From Antedon mediterranea (taxonomy: Eukaryota; Echinodermata; Crinoidea; Comatulida; Antedonidae): a stretch of 64,000 nucleotides of DNA. The translations under genes and the position numbers were made by a program. Under the pieces are notes generated by a model. It saw only the letters and a program-made list of their open reading frames with translations, did not search any database and was not told where the DNA came from. The stretch is taken from NCBI RefSeq assembly GCF_964355755.1, contig NC_092677.1, positions 10,190,601 to 10,254,600 on the forward strand, read 5' to 3'. Of the stretch, positions 21,748 to 36,700 are shown in pieces (the first letter of the stretch is position 1; each line of letters starts with the position of its first letter).

Positions 21748-24700
21748 ATTAAGTGTTCATATTCGTGGATCCGATCATTTTAATCCGATTAAATACCAGG
21801 GAATTAATAGGTAATTATTTGAAGTACTATTTAACTGAATAAAGTTGTGTAAAAAGAAAGATAAGGTTACCTAAATGTTCATTATATCTAGGCCTAACTA
21901 GGTAGGCCTAGGCCCAGTAAATTTACGAGAACGACGAAACTCGCACTGTGACCAGAACAGTCAGTGATGAGTCAAGTGCTCATGTGATAGATTATATAGG
22001 CCTAGCTAGACTAATGGATAAAGGCCTAGTCTTTATTTAGAGGAAGTAAGGCTACTAATGCTGCTATACAATAGGATATAGGCTAGGCCTAGACGGTGTA
22101 AGCCTAGGGCCTAGGCCTAGGCCCTAGCTACTAGGCCATGTAAATTACTAGCCTGGTCTATAATAATAATTAATCTAAACTAGGCCTAAGTAAGAATTAA
22201 GATTATAAAGTAGGCTAATTTTAATAAAAATATTTATTTTTTCTTAATTATTTATTATCCAAACAAAGGCTTAGAATATGCTTTGGTGTTTAATATGACA
22301 GGGTAAGTAGGCCTACACTTTAGTTAATTAGCGATGTGGCTAGAGGTCCAGTACCGCCACCAGGGGGCAGGGTAATACTAATCTTCGCCCGGTGGCGTTA
22401 TATGATGTAAAATGTTAAAAGTACATCTTATTCTTAACATTATATTTAATTGTACTTTTATACATTTTTAAATAAAAATACTGATTAGGTTTATTCTGAA
22501 ACTGAAGAACGCTCTTTGTGATAAGTGATGTTTTGTGGTGTTGAAGCTGACGATTGCGTTTAGAATGAAAGGTTTAGCAATAAAATTAAATAATTTTAAC
22601 TTGCTTTTGGAAATAAATATATTTAAATTACAGTAAATTTACCACTAGAGCATATTAATAACATGTACTTGATATCATATCATAACAACTTTACCGGGCG
22701 ATACCATGTCAGGTAATATACCTCTAGCCACAGTGTTAATGTAAGTATAGAGAATAATTGTTGAGTTATATGATAATTTGTATCCAGTCAATATAACCTA
22801 GTCTTGTTTTACCCATAACCATGTGTTCTTTACATAAAAGGGTTTAATTATTTGTTGGGTGTACAATTATGCACTTGTCAATTGTATGACCCACTATACG
22901 ACCCCCGGGAGAGGTGCGTCATGGGTGCGTCATTTACAAATAATTACTGACGCAGGGGTGCGTCAAAAAACCTAGATGGTACGTCACATCAATGGACAAG
23001 GTGTGTCAATGTCCGTCACTTTACCACCCACCATATCATAAACAACATGGTAACAGTGCGTCAAAATGGGTGCGTCATGGTCACCTAAGGTAAGTCACAT
23101 TTTTGACGCACGGGTGCGTCATGGTATTCAATGGTATGACGCACATCGGACAAATGACGCACCTCTCCCGGGGGTCGTATAGTGGGTCATACAATTGACA
23201 AGTGCATTACTAATAATCAGGGCTCGGAATTTACTTTTTTATCTATGAAGAAACCATTTCTAGTTGTAAAAATCTTATCTAGCAAAATGAACATCCCAAA
23301 CTAGCAACCAAGTAAGTTTGCTGGTGAATTAATTAATTCTTCAACATAATGAATTGCCAGGTCTATTGCTTGATTTGTTTAAAGCTCTATCCACACTATC
23401 AGACTAGTTTCACAAAATAAATGTGATGTGCCCAAATATGATAGTGATAGTGATATGCTTAAATATGGTAGTGATACAGTATGCTCAAATATGGTAGTGA
23501 TATGACATCATCATGTCCATATATGAGCACATAACATTTTTTTTGTCACAGAAAGTTTGATAAGTGTAGACAGAGCTTAAAAGTTGCAACCTGCTACTTT
23601 TGAAAATTGTAATCTAAATGGTGAAACATCTACTAGCAAATTGCTAGTTTGCTAGAGTGAATTTCAAGCCTTGATAGTACAGTCTATAATGCTTATTAAC
23701 ATACAAAGATAGATGTGCGCAAACCAATATTAACAGTTGTTAAAATCAAGTTATTTCTATTTCAGAATATAGTGTTTATGTAAATAACAACTTGCTAATT
23801 GTATTTAAGTGTTTAGTGCTTTCTAAATTGATATTTGTACTTATTATGTGAGAAATTATAATTTGTGCGCCATAAAATGTTTGGGCATCTATATGAAAAC
23901 TAATATTTAATGTACATATGTTCTGTTTGGGAGGAAAGTGTATGTTTTTTTATAAGAACATAATGTCCAGAATCCACATTTGAGTACTATATGTAGGCTT
24001 AAGAAATTTATTCCAGGACAGTTTTTAGAATTTATTTTCAAATTTGATTGAAACAGAACAATCCTAGTACTACGGTATGTGATGTACATTGAACTACCTA
24101 AGAATAGAGATTACGTACTTGAAACAACTAATACTAGAATTTTTCATTATCGTATCAACATTATTTATTTCCAGAAATTGATATTTATCACATGGTACGC
24201 AACAGAGTTTGTGATTTGAGGTATATCTTTGCATGAGTCATACAATTACGATCTTTTACTGTAGTATTCAGGGTCCTTCTTCAATTACTCTTCTTAAGCT
24301 CTGTCTGACAAAAATGTCAAATATGATAGTGATATGCCCAAATTTGGTAGTGATTGACATTCATCATGTCCATATGGGCACATTTTTTGTCACATAAAGT
24401 TTGATAGTGTAGACAGAGCTTTATTGATCTTTGTAGACATGCAAATGAAAAACAAAATTATAAATCAATTTTAATACAATAGTTCCTTACATTTTACACT
24501 GTTTTTAGTTATTTTCTTTTTATGAAGACTTGTTTTCTGCTACATAACGAATTACTCTTCTTTTTTTCTGTTTTTTTTTTCTAATTTAATCAATATTCTT
24601 CATTATGTATAATAATAGCTCTTTTGTAGCTTGTTCTGTAGCCAGGTGTACAGTATATACAGTACTCAGGTGTATATACAGTACTCCTGTGTAGAGTCTA

Positions 24701-27700
24701 CTACAGACATTTTATTTAAACACTATTAGCTACAGAGTATCACATCCTACAAGGTAGTAAGTGTACTGTAGTGTGTGACTGTGACATATACAAAGACTTC
24801 ATCAACACATTAAATTCAAAATGGCATATTGTGTTTCTTTTTTTTGCTAGCTATTTCAAACATTAAAAAACTTTTGGTAGTTTAGTGTGGAATGGTTCAA
24901 ACTAATAGAATACTTTGCAATAATTTAATTAGTCTAAAGTGATTTTTACCGGGATAAATGTTACTGAATTTCACACAAGAGTGACTATGTGATGTTCATG
25001 TTGGGTTTTAGAAAGAATCACTGACCTCTGACATGGTTTTCTCTCATGTGTAACTCACTGTTTATGTGTACTGTTTTAAATGTATCAAGTGGCTAACCAT
25101 AGGCTAATGTTGGTTTATCTAGATCAGCCATCACTCACCATGTGTAGCTGGTATTGTTTTCTAGAAAAGTAATACTCCATTAATGTTTTTAACTATAGTG
25201 AAATATCATTAAATTCGGTGTATGATGGCATGCTGTCATGTATTGGTCCTTTAATAGATTCTTTTTTTATTTTTTTTCATTTTTCACCTGTACATGTTTG
25301 ATGTAATATCTTAAGTTCTGTTTACACTATCATTATCAAACTTTATGTGACATAGAAATGTGATGTCCTATCACTACCACATCACAGTTTTGTCAAACTA
25401 GTTTGATAGTGTAAACAGAGCTTTAGTTGAGCTCATTTTGTTTTATTAATCAAGAATGGTATGGTACACAGTAATGAAGTAATGTAGTTAGATTCTGCAC
25501 TCATGCCTGTCTGAAATTGGGCTACTACTGTACTTAGTATGATTAGATGATGATAGATGCATGACACATCAGAATCCTTAATGTCTCCCTATCTTCCCAA
25601 GCCACTCAACACTACCCACTCTTGGCCTACACCATTCCTCCTCTCCATCACATGACTTTACACATTTGTTTTAATTTTTATTATATTCCTTGTGACGCGG
25701 CTCAAGATGTTAATTGAATAATCGCAAGACTCTTGTAATAATATGCTGGTAGGCAGCACACACTGTTCACTGTTTAACAACGATACTGTTTCACACACGT
25801 CTTCAACAGCCATATGATAGTCGTACAATATTTTAATGCACGCTGTGAATTATACTGCACTTTGTATTCAAGTAGCAGTTTTGATGTCTTAAAACCGTAA
25901 CTGTTTTTTAAAGGATTTATTTCATTTTGATAATAATAATTTCATTATCAAGGAAGTAAGTTTAAAGGAATTTTAATCATTTAGTGTTTTTAAATTATGG
26001 TTGGTTCCCACTTTATTTCATTTCATTTCACATGGTATACCGCACACATTATGCACTGTACCACGATATGGTTGTTTTTGGTTGGTTTTTTAGTCCTTAG
26101 CCATACACCTTCTATTTCCAGAGCACCAAAGGTTTGGGTTACTATATTTACAAGACCTAAAAAACTGTTATTGTTTAAGGCTAAGATATTTCTGAAGTTT
26201 CTAGTAGGGTATTACAACACATGGGTTGGACATGATACTATGTGATGGTTTCATTTGGAATTCAATGGAATTTTTAAATATTACAGTAGTAGGATAGATA
26301 AACACTTAGTATTTTCCATTAATTAAAAAAGGGAAATAATTGAAAGGTGAGTCTTTAGTTCATGTTTTATTGATCATAGAAATGGGAATAGTTTTTCAAT
26401 AAAAGCAAGTTAGAGGATGTACTGTAGTAAAATGTATTGAATTCCAATTTTGGGATTTTGTGATAGATATGCATGAAGGTTGGTTGGATATTGGGAAAAG
26501 TCTTTACCCCTGGTATTGCCAATGAATTTATTCAAATTTAAAAGATATTAAAGGACGACAAAGATAAAAATGGAAAAGTCTTGTGAAGTATATGTTGAGG
26601 AGAGTCAAGATGCTGAAGTGCAAATTGGCGATCTTGACGACTTGGATCAGTAAGTAATGTTGCAATCTCAACAAAAAAACTTTTTTATTGTGAAAAAATT
26701 ACCTGTGTTCTATGGTATGTGTTTGTGTACAGAAAACTTTAAACCATTAAAGTACAGTGTTTACACTTTCTGACAATTTGTGAATATTGACCATTCTACT
26801 TTAAAATATAAACATATTTTTATGCCGATTTACCTCCAAATTTACATTTAGGTTCTAATTATCTTCATAAATGTGGTTTTAAAAATTTTAATTAACCATA
26901 GACATTTATTTAAATGGCTGCAGTTGGTCTATTTATAACATTAGACTTAATACTGCAAGGTAATTTTCTATAATTCATGAATATTTATGAAGAAAAAAAA
27001 AATTGATTTGTAAATTTGCATAATAAATAGTACTAAAATATTGTTGAGTCTAGTCGACTTCCATACTTTAAACTTTGACCTTAACTGAGGCTGCTCAACA
27101 ACAGAATAATCTCATTCAATTTACTCAAGATAAATGTCATAATTTTGATTTTAAATCATTGTATTAATATCAGTATTGTTTAGTTTACAGTTCAAATTCT
27201 AGAAATATAGTACGTCGGTGGATGTATTAATATAAAGTGGGTGGTTACATCTGCTCTTAATTGGGTCTCTTGCAAGGATTTTATATTTACGACGACGTTT
27301 CCTACATAATTGTACTCATTATGTGTGTCTTTGATTTATACTTTATAAGTAACAACCTCCTGCTCATTTGGAAATTACCGATTAAAAGAGGAAGTCGTTG
27401 ATATGTTTAGCATTCTGTCTTGTTTTTCAATGGACGTTACAGTCGCATAGCAAGCTGCTCAGTTCAATACTGTAGTTGTCTTTTTTTTCATTAGACGCAA
27501 GATATATATATATATATATATGTTTTAAAGCTTGATTGTACTTTATGTTGCTGGAATTTTTATTTTTGTGGAAATATTGATATTGGTAGGTTGAAGTATT
27601 ATTATATAATATTTGACATAGCTACAGGTAGATAATCTATGTGTATTTAATGATTTTAAGTTAGTCAAATTTGACATTAACTTTAAAATGGTAAGGGGTT

Positions 27701-30700
27701 TTGTTAATATGACAGTAAATAAATATAAACGTTTTGTCTGTGCTAGAAGATTTGTCCACCTGTAAATAATTTATTAAATTAAAGGGTCAGTGTATTAATA
27801 TTAATCCAATTCAAAGTTACAATCTGTAAAAAAATGACTGCCTCTTGACAGAATATTAAGAAAACCACTGTTTTATTTTTTTAAATGATAAAATATGTAG
27901 ATTTTCAAACAGATTGTAGAATCCTGTTGTAATGCAAAACATGTTTCTCTGTTGTTTTTGCAACATCACTACAGTATTTTAGTATTTTTAGCTAAAATTA
28001 TATTAGATTCAACATAATTGTAGTGAAAATAAAATTGTCCAATTATTTAATCTCTAAATATATATTTTTCTTTTTATTCTAATTTTAACAAAATGTTGTT
28101 TTGCCCTTTGACCTTTCCCACCACCCACATATTCATCATGAGCTTTGCAATAAAAGTCCGCAAAATATTGACTAACGTCACAGAAGAATGACAACCATAC
28201 TCATCACATGTTATATCATAAAAAATATCCCCTTAAATTTTATTTCATCGGTCATGTGATCCCATTTTGTGGATTTTTGTTGTTAATTTTGTCTATGATC
28301 CCAGAACTTAGCAACAGCATGAATTACTGTATATTAATATTTTTTAGTATTCATTATTGATTTCTATGAATATGATTTTTATATTCAAATATTACATTTA
28401 AGTATAAAAATTTATTATATTTATTTATATTTTTAAATGTTAATATTTTTGTATTGTATTATGTACCTGAGTACGGAGTTTTTTCTTAATATTAGTAAAA
28501 ATATAAACATTTTTGCACATATGGCGTTTCATACGTGTATTACTTGAGAAAAATCGCGGTCGAAATAAAAACAAATAAATTATAAAAAAAAAACAATACA
28601 GACTTGGGGCAAGTCTACTGAGTATGTTATGTGCTCTCCTCTGGTCAAGGTGGGCACTGAATAGAAGAAGCCCTTGATCAGTGATAGGACCAATCAAGGT
28701 GCTTTAAACAGTCCTGGCTTAGTTTCATCCATCATTCAGTGAGGGCGTGTGGCGCAGTGTGTTGGACGTTGGACTACCGATCGTCAGACCTAGGTTCGAA
28801 TCCAACTCTCGCCGCATTGCTTGTATCCGTAGGCAAGATACTTTACTTACGTTGCCTCTCTCCATCCAGGTGTATAAATGGGTACCCAGTTAGATCTAGA
28901 CACAACTTTGCGCTGGTTACCGGCTGCATTATGGGAGTATGTTTCCATACGTGTTTGATCCCAAAAAATACTGGGGTAGTAATCCTTGTAAAGCGCCTTT
29001 GAGCATGATTACTCATGAAAAGGGCGCTATATAAATGTGGTATTATTATTATTATTATTCAGATAATAATGTAAAACTAATTAACATTGTCGTTTGCGAC
29101 AGACGTCAGCCATAATACTAATAATTGATATAATGATTGATTATGATCAAAATCATTATTTTGATTTCAGTCAGTAAGATACAACTTTGATTATGAATAA
29201 ATGGACCACATTTTATTATCATCAATATTATTATTATATATTATTAATATTAATTATACTCAATCAGTATGATCATATTATAACCATTAATATTTGAACC
29301 ACTAAATTCAAAATTATTATTTTCATGATTTAAATCTTAAACATCAAAATCAGTTTCATCATCATAATCAATTGAATAATGTATATTCAAATATGTTTGC
29401 AAATAGAATAGAATTGTAGTGTTTATTTTTATTAACATTATATTATGTGGTGGTTTTTTAATCTAGATTTTACAGTGGCAGGAAAAACAGAATACTAACC
29501 AAATTATATTTTAACCATGTTTATTAAATAATAAAAAATATTAACTTCCAACTATACAATAAAGCCCCTCCTTTAGAACAGCTCTATTCAGGTTACACCC
29601 TAGATAACAAATAGGTGTCCTCTTTAGGGTATCCTCCTTTGGAACAGCTCTATTCAGGTTACACCCTAGATAACAAATAGGTGTCCTCTTTACGGTATCC
29701 CTCCTTTGGAACAGCTCTATTCAGGTTACACTCTAGATAACAAATAGGTGTCCTCTTACGGTATCCCTCCTTTCGAACAGCTCTATTCAGGTTACACCCT
29801 AGATAACAAATAGGTGTCCTCTTTACGGTATCCCTCTTTTGGAACAGCTCTATTCAGGTTACACCCTAGATAACAAATAGGTGTCCTCTTTATGGTATCC
29901 CTCCTTTGGAACAGCTCTATTCAGGTTACACCCTAGATAACAAATAGGTGTCCTCTTTACAGTATCACTCCTTTGGAACAGCTCTATTCAGGTTACACCC
30001 TAGATAACAAATAGGTGTCCTCCTTGCGGTATCACCACTGTACTAAAACACAAGAAACAGTTATAAAATGTGTTCCAAATATAATTTTCATTTTTCAAAA
30101 TAATTCTTAAAATTTGCCAAAAGTCTTTTGTTTATCATCATGATTAAAATAAAACAATGATTATAGAAATATGCTATAATGAATATATTTTAATTTTCAT
30201 AGATTGATTTCTGACGATTCCCCGCAAGACGAAGTTCCTCTTATGATGCACGAGGACGGATTTGAAAGCGAGAATGACAGTTTGACACGAAAGGGTGTTA
30301 AGAAGCAAGGATGCTTGTCCCGCTTACTATGTTGCTCATGGGAGTGTTGTTTCTGGTAAATTTATAAACTCAACTCTCTCAAAAATGGATTACCTGAATA
30401 CAAAAAAAAAAGTCTATTTCATGCCTGGATAAACCGACAAATGCAATATTCTCCTCCAGAGAAAAAAAAAGTAGAAAATTCAGTGAACTCCCCTCTTATA
30501 AATGGTACAGTCCACAACCCCCCCCCCCCCCCCTTTATTTCTGGTTCGTGTAATTTTCTGTATGGCATCCCAATGGTTCTAAATTTGTTGTTTTCAAACC
30601 AGGCTTTCTAAACAAAAGGCACAAGGAAGTGTCAGTAGAACCTTAACAAAAACATGTTTAACAACTATTCTTTCATCTGGAAAATACATCTTTATAAGTT

Positions 30701-33700
30701 AAATTTTGACCTTATTAATTTACTAAATGTTGTATTCTATACATGTTTTTAGTTGCTGTATATCAATAAAGAATTGTTTGACAAGAAGTAAGGAATTGCA
30801 GCCAAGGACGGTTTGGCTTGGACACAAAGGACCTCATGAAGAGAAATATCCCCCAAATAAAATTCGCAATCAAAAATATAATATAATTACATTTTTACCT
30901 TTGGTAAGTAACATTTTCTCTTTTACAGATAAAGCCTTGTCTACACTATCAAACTTCATGTGACAAAAAATGTGTTGTGCCCATATTTGGGCATATCACT
31001 ACCATATTTGGGCATACCACTACCAAGGTAGAGCTTTCACTCACAAACAAACAAATTTACAATAAAAGAATATTATGTTACTTTCCACAGTTGCCTGGGC
31101 TTAAATTGTGCTGCTTTTTGATAATAAATTACATAACTTAAATACTAGATTCATCAATATCTTTCTATGTCATACAAAAATTAGGATTTAACAATCACTG
31201 GTTTGATTTTAAACTTTTGACATTGCCTATCTATTGATTTTGGAATGATGAATATTTATCCATCAACCAATATTAATAATATTGATCTAAACTGAAGAGA
31301 ATCAATACCATAACATGTGGTCTGATGCAGGGCTATACCATTGTCACGTTTGTCGGTCTGTTAATCCCATTGGTGGAGCACTTTAGATTCTGTTTTAGTT
31401 GCAATAACTTTTTTTTATGATTATTTTGCCTAAAAATATAAAAAATGATGCATTTGAAAATAAATTCATTGGTTTTTTTTTCAATTTCAAATATTTTTTA
31501 ATTATTGCAATTTTTGTATGCAAATTGGATACAAATATTTAATAATCTTGATCTTTATTTATTTTCTTCATTTTTTAGGTATTATTCAATCAATTTAAGT
31601 ATTTCCTGAATTTTTACTTCCTTCTTGTTGCTTTATCACAATTTGTACCATCACTTCGGATTGGTTATTTATACACATATTGGGCTCCACTGGTAAGTAT
31701 CCACCAATCAAAATCATTGTTATATAATTATTATTACAAAATGTATCATCATCATCATTAAACATAATTTTGTTTATTGTGTTTTTACATAGTTAGGTAA
31801 ATATAAATTAGTTGGACACCAGAAAGAAATTGCTTGCAGTAATCCAACCCTTTTCTGCTACTAATTAAAGAAATTTTTTTGATACTGTATATACAGTATA
31901 GTTATTTAATTAGGCCTATGTATATAATTTAAAATACTTTTTATATATATTTTTTATATTATGATTTAAACTTAGCTTTGGAATCTTGATATATTATATT
32001 TTAAGATGGTATAATCATTGCTTGTGAAACTGGGTGAGTGGGGAACACAGGCTTTAAAAGTCATAGTGATTAGGTTCGCTTTTGTGTCCAATGCCAGCTC
32101 ACTCAGTTGGTTCTATTTTTTTTTTTGTATGTCGTGTTCTTCATGTATTTTATATTTGGCAATAAAAGAATAAAAGGAATAAGAATATATATATCGGAAT
32201 TAAAAGACCAGTAATACCAAATTTGGAACCCTTTTCAGTAAAAACCAGAAATGTTTGATACAATATTAATGTATTTTACAATCAAACCATATTTCTTTTT
32301 GTAGGGTTTTGTAATATTTGTAACTGTATGTCGGGAAGCATTAGATGATTTACGTAGGTTTCGGCGAGATAAAGAAGTCAACTCGCAAAAATACAAGAAA
32401 TTGACACGGAAGGGTGTAGTAGAAGTACCGAGCTCCGAGATTCAAGTGTCGGATTTAATATATGTCGAAAAGGTAAGATGAGTTGCAACCACAAACACAT
32501 TTTTTATTTTAATTAACCCAATAAAAGCCCAGGACGTTTATTCAAATAAATACTTATATATTTAAATATTTAGATTTTTCATTAACAAAAATTTACCTGC
32601 ATTTTCAAATATGTGATTCATCTTGTCATCCTCTTTCTCGTAATCTAATTTTCTTACATTTTTGTTTCAGAATCAAAGAGTTCCTGCTGATATGATATTT
32701 ATGAGAACAACAGAGAAAAATGGTAAATAAGAGTACCTCAGAAATCTATTGCACATTTTGACCAGTGAGAGTAATATTAAACAGTGCAATATATACTGTA
32801 GATAAATTTACAAAATGGAAAATTCTATATCTGTAATATTGATGGATGATGGATCATTTTATTTCAGAATAAAAATTCCATATATACAACAAACAATACA
32901 CAAAGGAAAATCACACTAAAATAGAATTTTCTAACATTTACTGAAGAAATTTGAATATCCTAACAAGATAATTTTCACTATTCAAAACTCTTATTCTAAA
33001 ATCATAGACTCACTTGCGGACATGCTCGTAAAAAGAGGGAATTCTCCTCATATATCCATCTTATAATGCTTTATAAAAAAAGTTTTAAATCCCCAATCGT
33101 CTGAATTTATTTGAAAGGTTCATGTTTTATAAGAACTGATCAACTTGACGGTGAGACAGACTGGAAATTGAGGCTAGCTGTCAGTCAATGTCAAGCATTA
33201 CCAAAAGATGAGGTAAGAACACCATATTGTGTGAGGTTGTTTTGAGAAACCTATCTTTGCAATCTGTCTAAAGCTGTGTTTACACTACTAGTTTGACAAA
33301 AAATATGATAGTGGTATGACATCATCATGTCCATGTATGGGCACATCATATGCTTTTGTAACATAAAGTTTGATAGTGGAGACAGACCTTTGAAATATTT
33401 ACTGTAAACGTAACATTTACATTGAGCAGAGTGCTGCCTTCCTCTGAGCCTACTAAAAAGAGTGAAAGAGATCTATATTCAAAGATAGAAAGGATAATTT
33501 GTATTTGTATATTTATTATAATTCCATGCTGTAAACATGCTTTTTTCTTGTAGGATATGTTCGATATAGAAGCACATGTGTTTGCAGAGAAACCGCAGAA
33601 AGCAATTCATAATTTTGTGGGTACCTTTACTCGGTCTGATGGTATGACACAACAGGACCCGCTTGCAATAGAGAATACATTGTGGGCCAATACTGTAGTT

Positions 33701-36700
33701 GCATCAGGTAAATTTGGGTGTTTGTTTGGGTGTAGGGAGGTGGCAGGGGAGGGGTCAGTTATTTTGATTGTCTAGAAAAAACTTAACCTTTTTATCACAA
33801 GTAGCAAATTAAGGCAACAGAAAACAAACTTGAAATACATCAAAACCATGGATTGTTCAAATCTTTCTATTGCATTTCCCTCTTTTTTTTTAGGTACAGC
33901 CCTTGGGTTGGTCGTTTACACAGGCAGAGAATCCAGAGCCGTTATGAACACGTCCTACCCACATTCCAAGATAGGCTTACTCGACGAGGAACTCAATAAC
34001 CAAACTAAAGTGCTTTTTATTGGAACATTGGTTTTATCTATAGTAATGATTGCATTAAAGGTGAATATTCAACTAATGTTTGTATGCTAGTTGGACAAAA
34101 AAAGTGTAATGTGCCCAAATATGGTAGTGATATACCCAAATATGGTAGTGATATACCCAAATATGGTAGTGATATGACATCATCATGTCCATATATGGGC
34201 ACATCACATTTTGTTGTCACATAAAGTTTGATAGTGTAGATTAAGATTATTATTCTTACAAGCCAATGTTGAAACATTAACATGTCAATTGTTACTGTGC
34301 AAACTGTGACCAAACAATGTTAAGTGACAGATTCCATTCCATCCAGAAGGTGGACTCTAATTGTGGATACGTGTACATGTTTAGCTTGGAGCTCTCTGCT
34401 CTCTCACTTATTTCAATACGGTTTCTTCCCCTTTTTTAACAGATCTTAAAAGTTCTATTATATATTTTAAAAGAGATTTGGCTTGTTTTCATATCCTCTT
34501 ATACCATTATTTAATAAATTTCAGGGATTTGACGGCCCATGGTATCGTTATTTCTTCCGCTACGTTCTCCTGTTCTCTTCCATCATTCCGCTCAGTCTGC
34601 GAGTGAATCTCGATATGGGTAAAATTGTTTACTCGCTGTTGATTCAACGTGACACAGACATACCAGACACGGTGGTGAGGACGACGACAATTCCGGAGGA
34701 ACTTGGGCGCGTGTCTTACTTGCTCAGTGATAAGACGGGAACCCTTACAGAAAATACAATGGTAAGTTTAGGTTCTTCGGTAGTTGTGGTTTGTGTGTCT
34801 AATTCAATTATAGTACAACCTCTCCTTTGGGACACACCTATTCATGGACACCACTGCCACTTTCTCGTAAAACAAACACGAGGGATTATATGTCCCGGTT
34901 TTCAGGGGACACCATTACACTTTGTCGAGTCCCCACTATAGGAGGTTCTACTACTGTAGTTAGCATGGATGAATTGAAATAAACAAATATTTAATTTAAT
35001 ACTAAAAAAAAAAATAAGTTATTTTTTAAAGAGTTAATAGAGTATAAATATGAATTTATTATTTAATTTATTTATTATTATCTTTAATGAGGGTGGCCTA
35101 TCCAGTTCCAGTGAAGGAATTGATCATTAAGGGCCCTCAAAAAACATACAAATACCAACATAAAATATTCAGAACAAGCTAAGTATATAAATCTGTACAT
35201 TAAAATTTAAAATTGTTTTAATGGTAGATGGATAAAAAGAAAAAAAATTATCTAGCAAAAAATGATTTGAGTTGACGTTTAAAACAGTTGAATACATTTT
35301 TATAAATCTTTTTTAGATATTTAAGAAACTTCACCTTGGTACAGTAGCCTTCGGTCAAGAGTCAATGGACGAAATGAGTGCGCATCTACTAACAGCGTTT
35401 TCACAAACAAAACATGGCACATCAACGCCCGGCGCTACTCCTGCTAGAAAGTCAACCACGAGACGCACCGTTGTGACCAGATGCTACGAAGCGGTCAAAG
35501 CAATCGCACTGTGCCATAACGTGACACCGGTCTATGAAGATGATGATGTTGAGATGTCGGAGACTGTGGAAGCTGACCGCGATCAAAATGTTAATGTTGT
35601 ATACCAAGCTTCTAGTCCAGATGAGGTATGTGGTCAGTCGTACAATTTCTACAATGACTATAAATAAGCCTACCCTTAAAGCTCTGTCTACACTATCAAA
35701 CTTTATGTAAAAAAAAAAGGGATGTGCTCATATATGGGCACGATGATCATATCACTACCATATTTGGGCATATCACTACCAAATTAGGGCACATCACACA
35801 TTTTTTGTCAAACTAGTTTGATAGTGTAGACAGAACTTAAAGGAGAAGAAAGAGCATGTTATTGAATATGTAATCCACCAACTAGTGCAATTTAAATCTC
35901 AAATATATATTTTTCAAAACACATTTTGTTATTTTTTCTCTTTTTAAACTATCACAAAGCAATATTTTTATCAGTAACTTTTCATCAATTTATCTAGGTT
36001 GCTCTTGTCTCGTGGACTGAGAGCGTGGGTTTGGCTCTAGTGAAACGTGACCTGACCACGATGCAGTTGCGTACTCCACAAGGGGAACTGATTCTATACA
36101 CAATTCTCCAAATCTTCCCATTCACATCCGAGAGTAAACGAATGGGAATTATTGTTAGAGTAAACATTTCTTGAACATTTTGTAGATAATTGTTAAGATA
36201 TGATATTTTTGTAATTTAATAATAAAAATTTAGTCTTTTTAGTGTTTACACTTGCATTTTTGTTCCAAATTTTCTTTTTAGGAAGAGAAGACAGGAAGTA
36301 TTTTATTTTATATGAAAGGTGCAGATACAGTAATGGCTTCTGTTGTACAGTATAATGATTGGTTGGAAGAGGAGGTGAGTGAGTTTGTCGAAAAATTATG
36401 TTATAAAGCTGAAAATAAGGTTGTGTCCACACTGTAGGAAAAGATTATATTTTGACAAGACGTGTGTACTTATTCTAGTCTAGTCACCATACTGTAGATA
36501 GCACATACTATCATTATGCTGAAAAATACACTTGTGTCCACACTAAGGATGTGATTATATGTTCCAAGACCTTTGTACTTCTACTGGTTTGGTAATAATG
36601 TGAATCGCTTTGAGGCATGTGTATGTGCATTATTATTGTTATATGCTGAAAATAAGCTTGTGTCCACACTGTAGGATAGAATTACAAGACTTTTGTTCTT

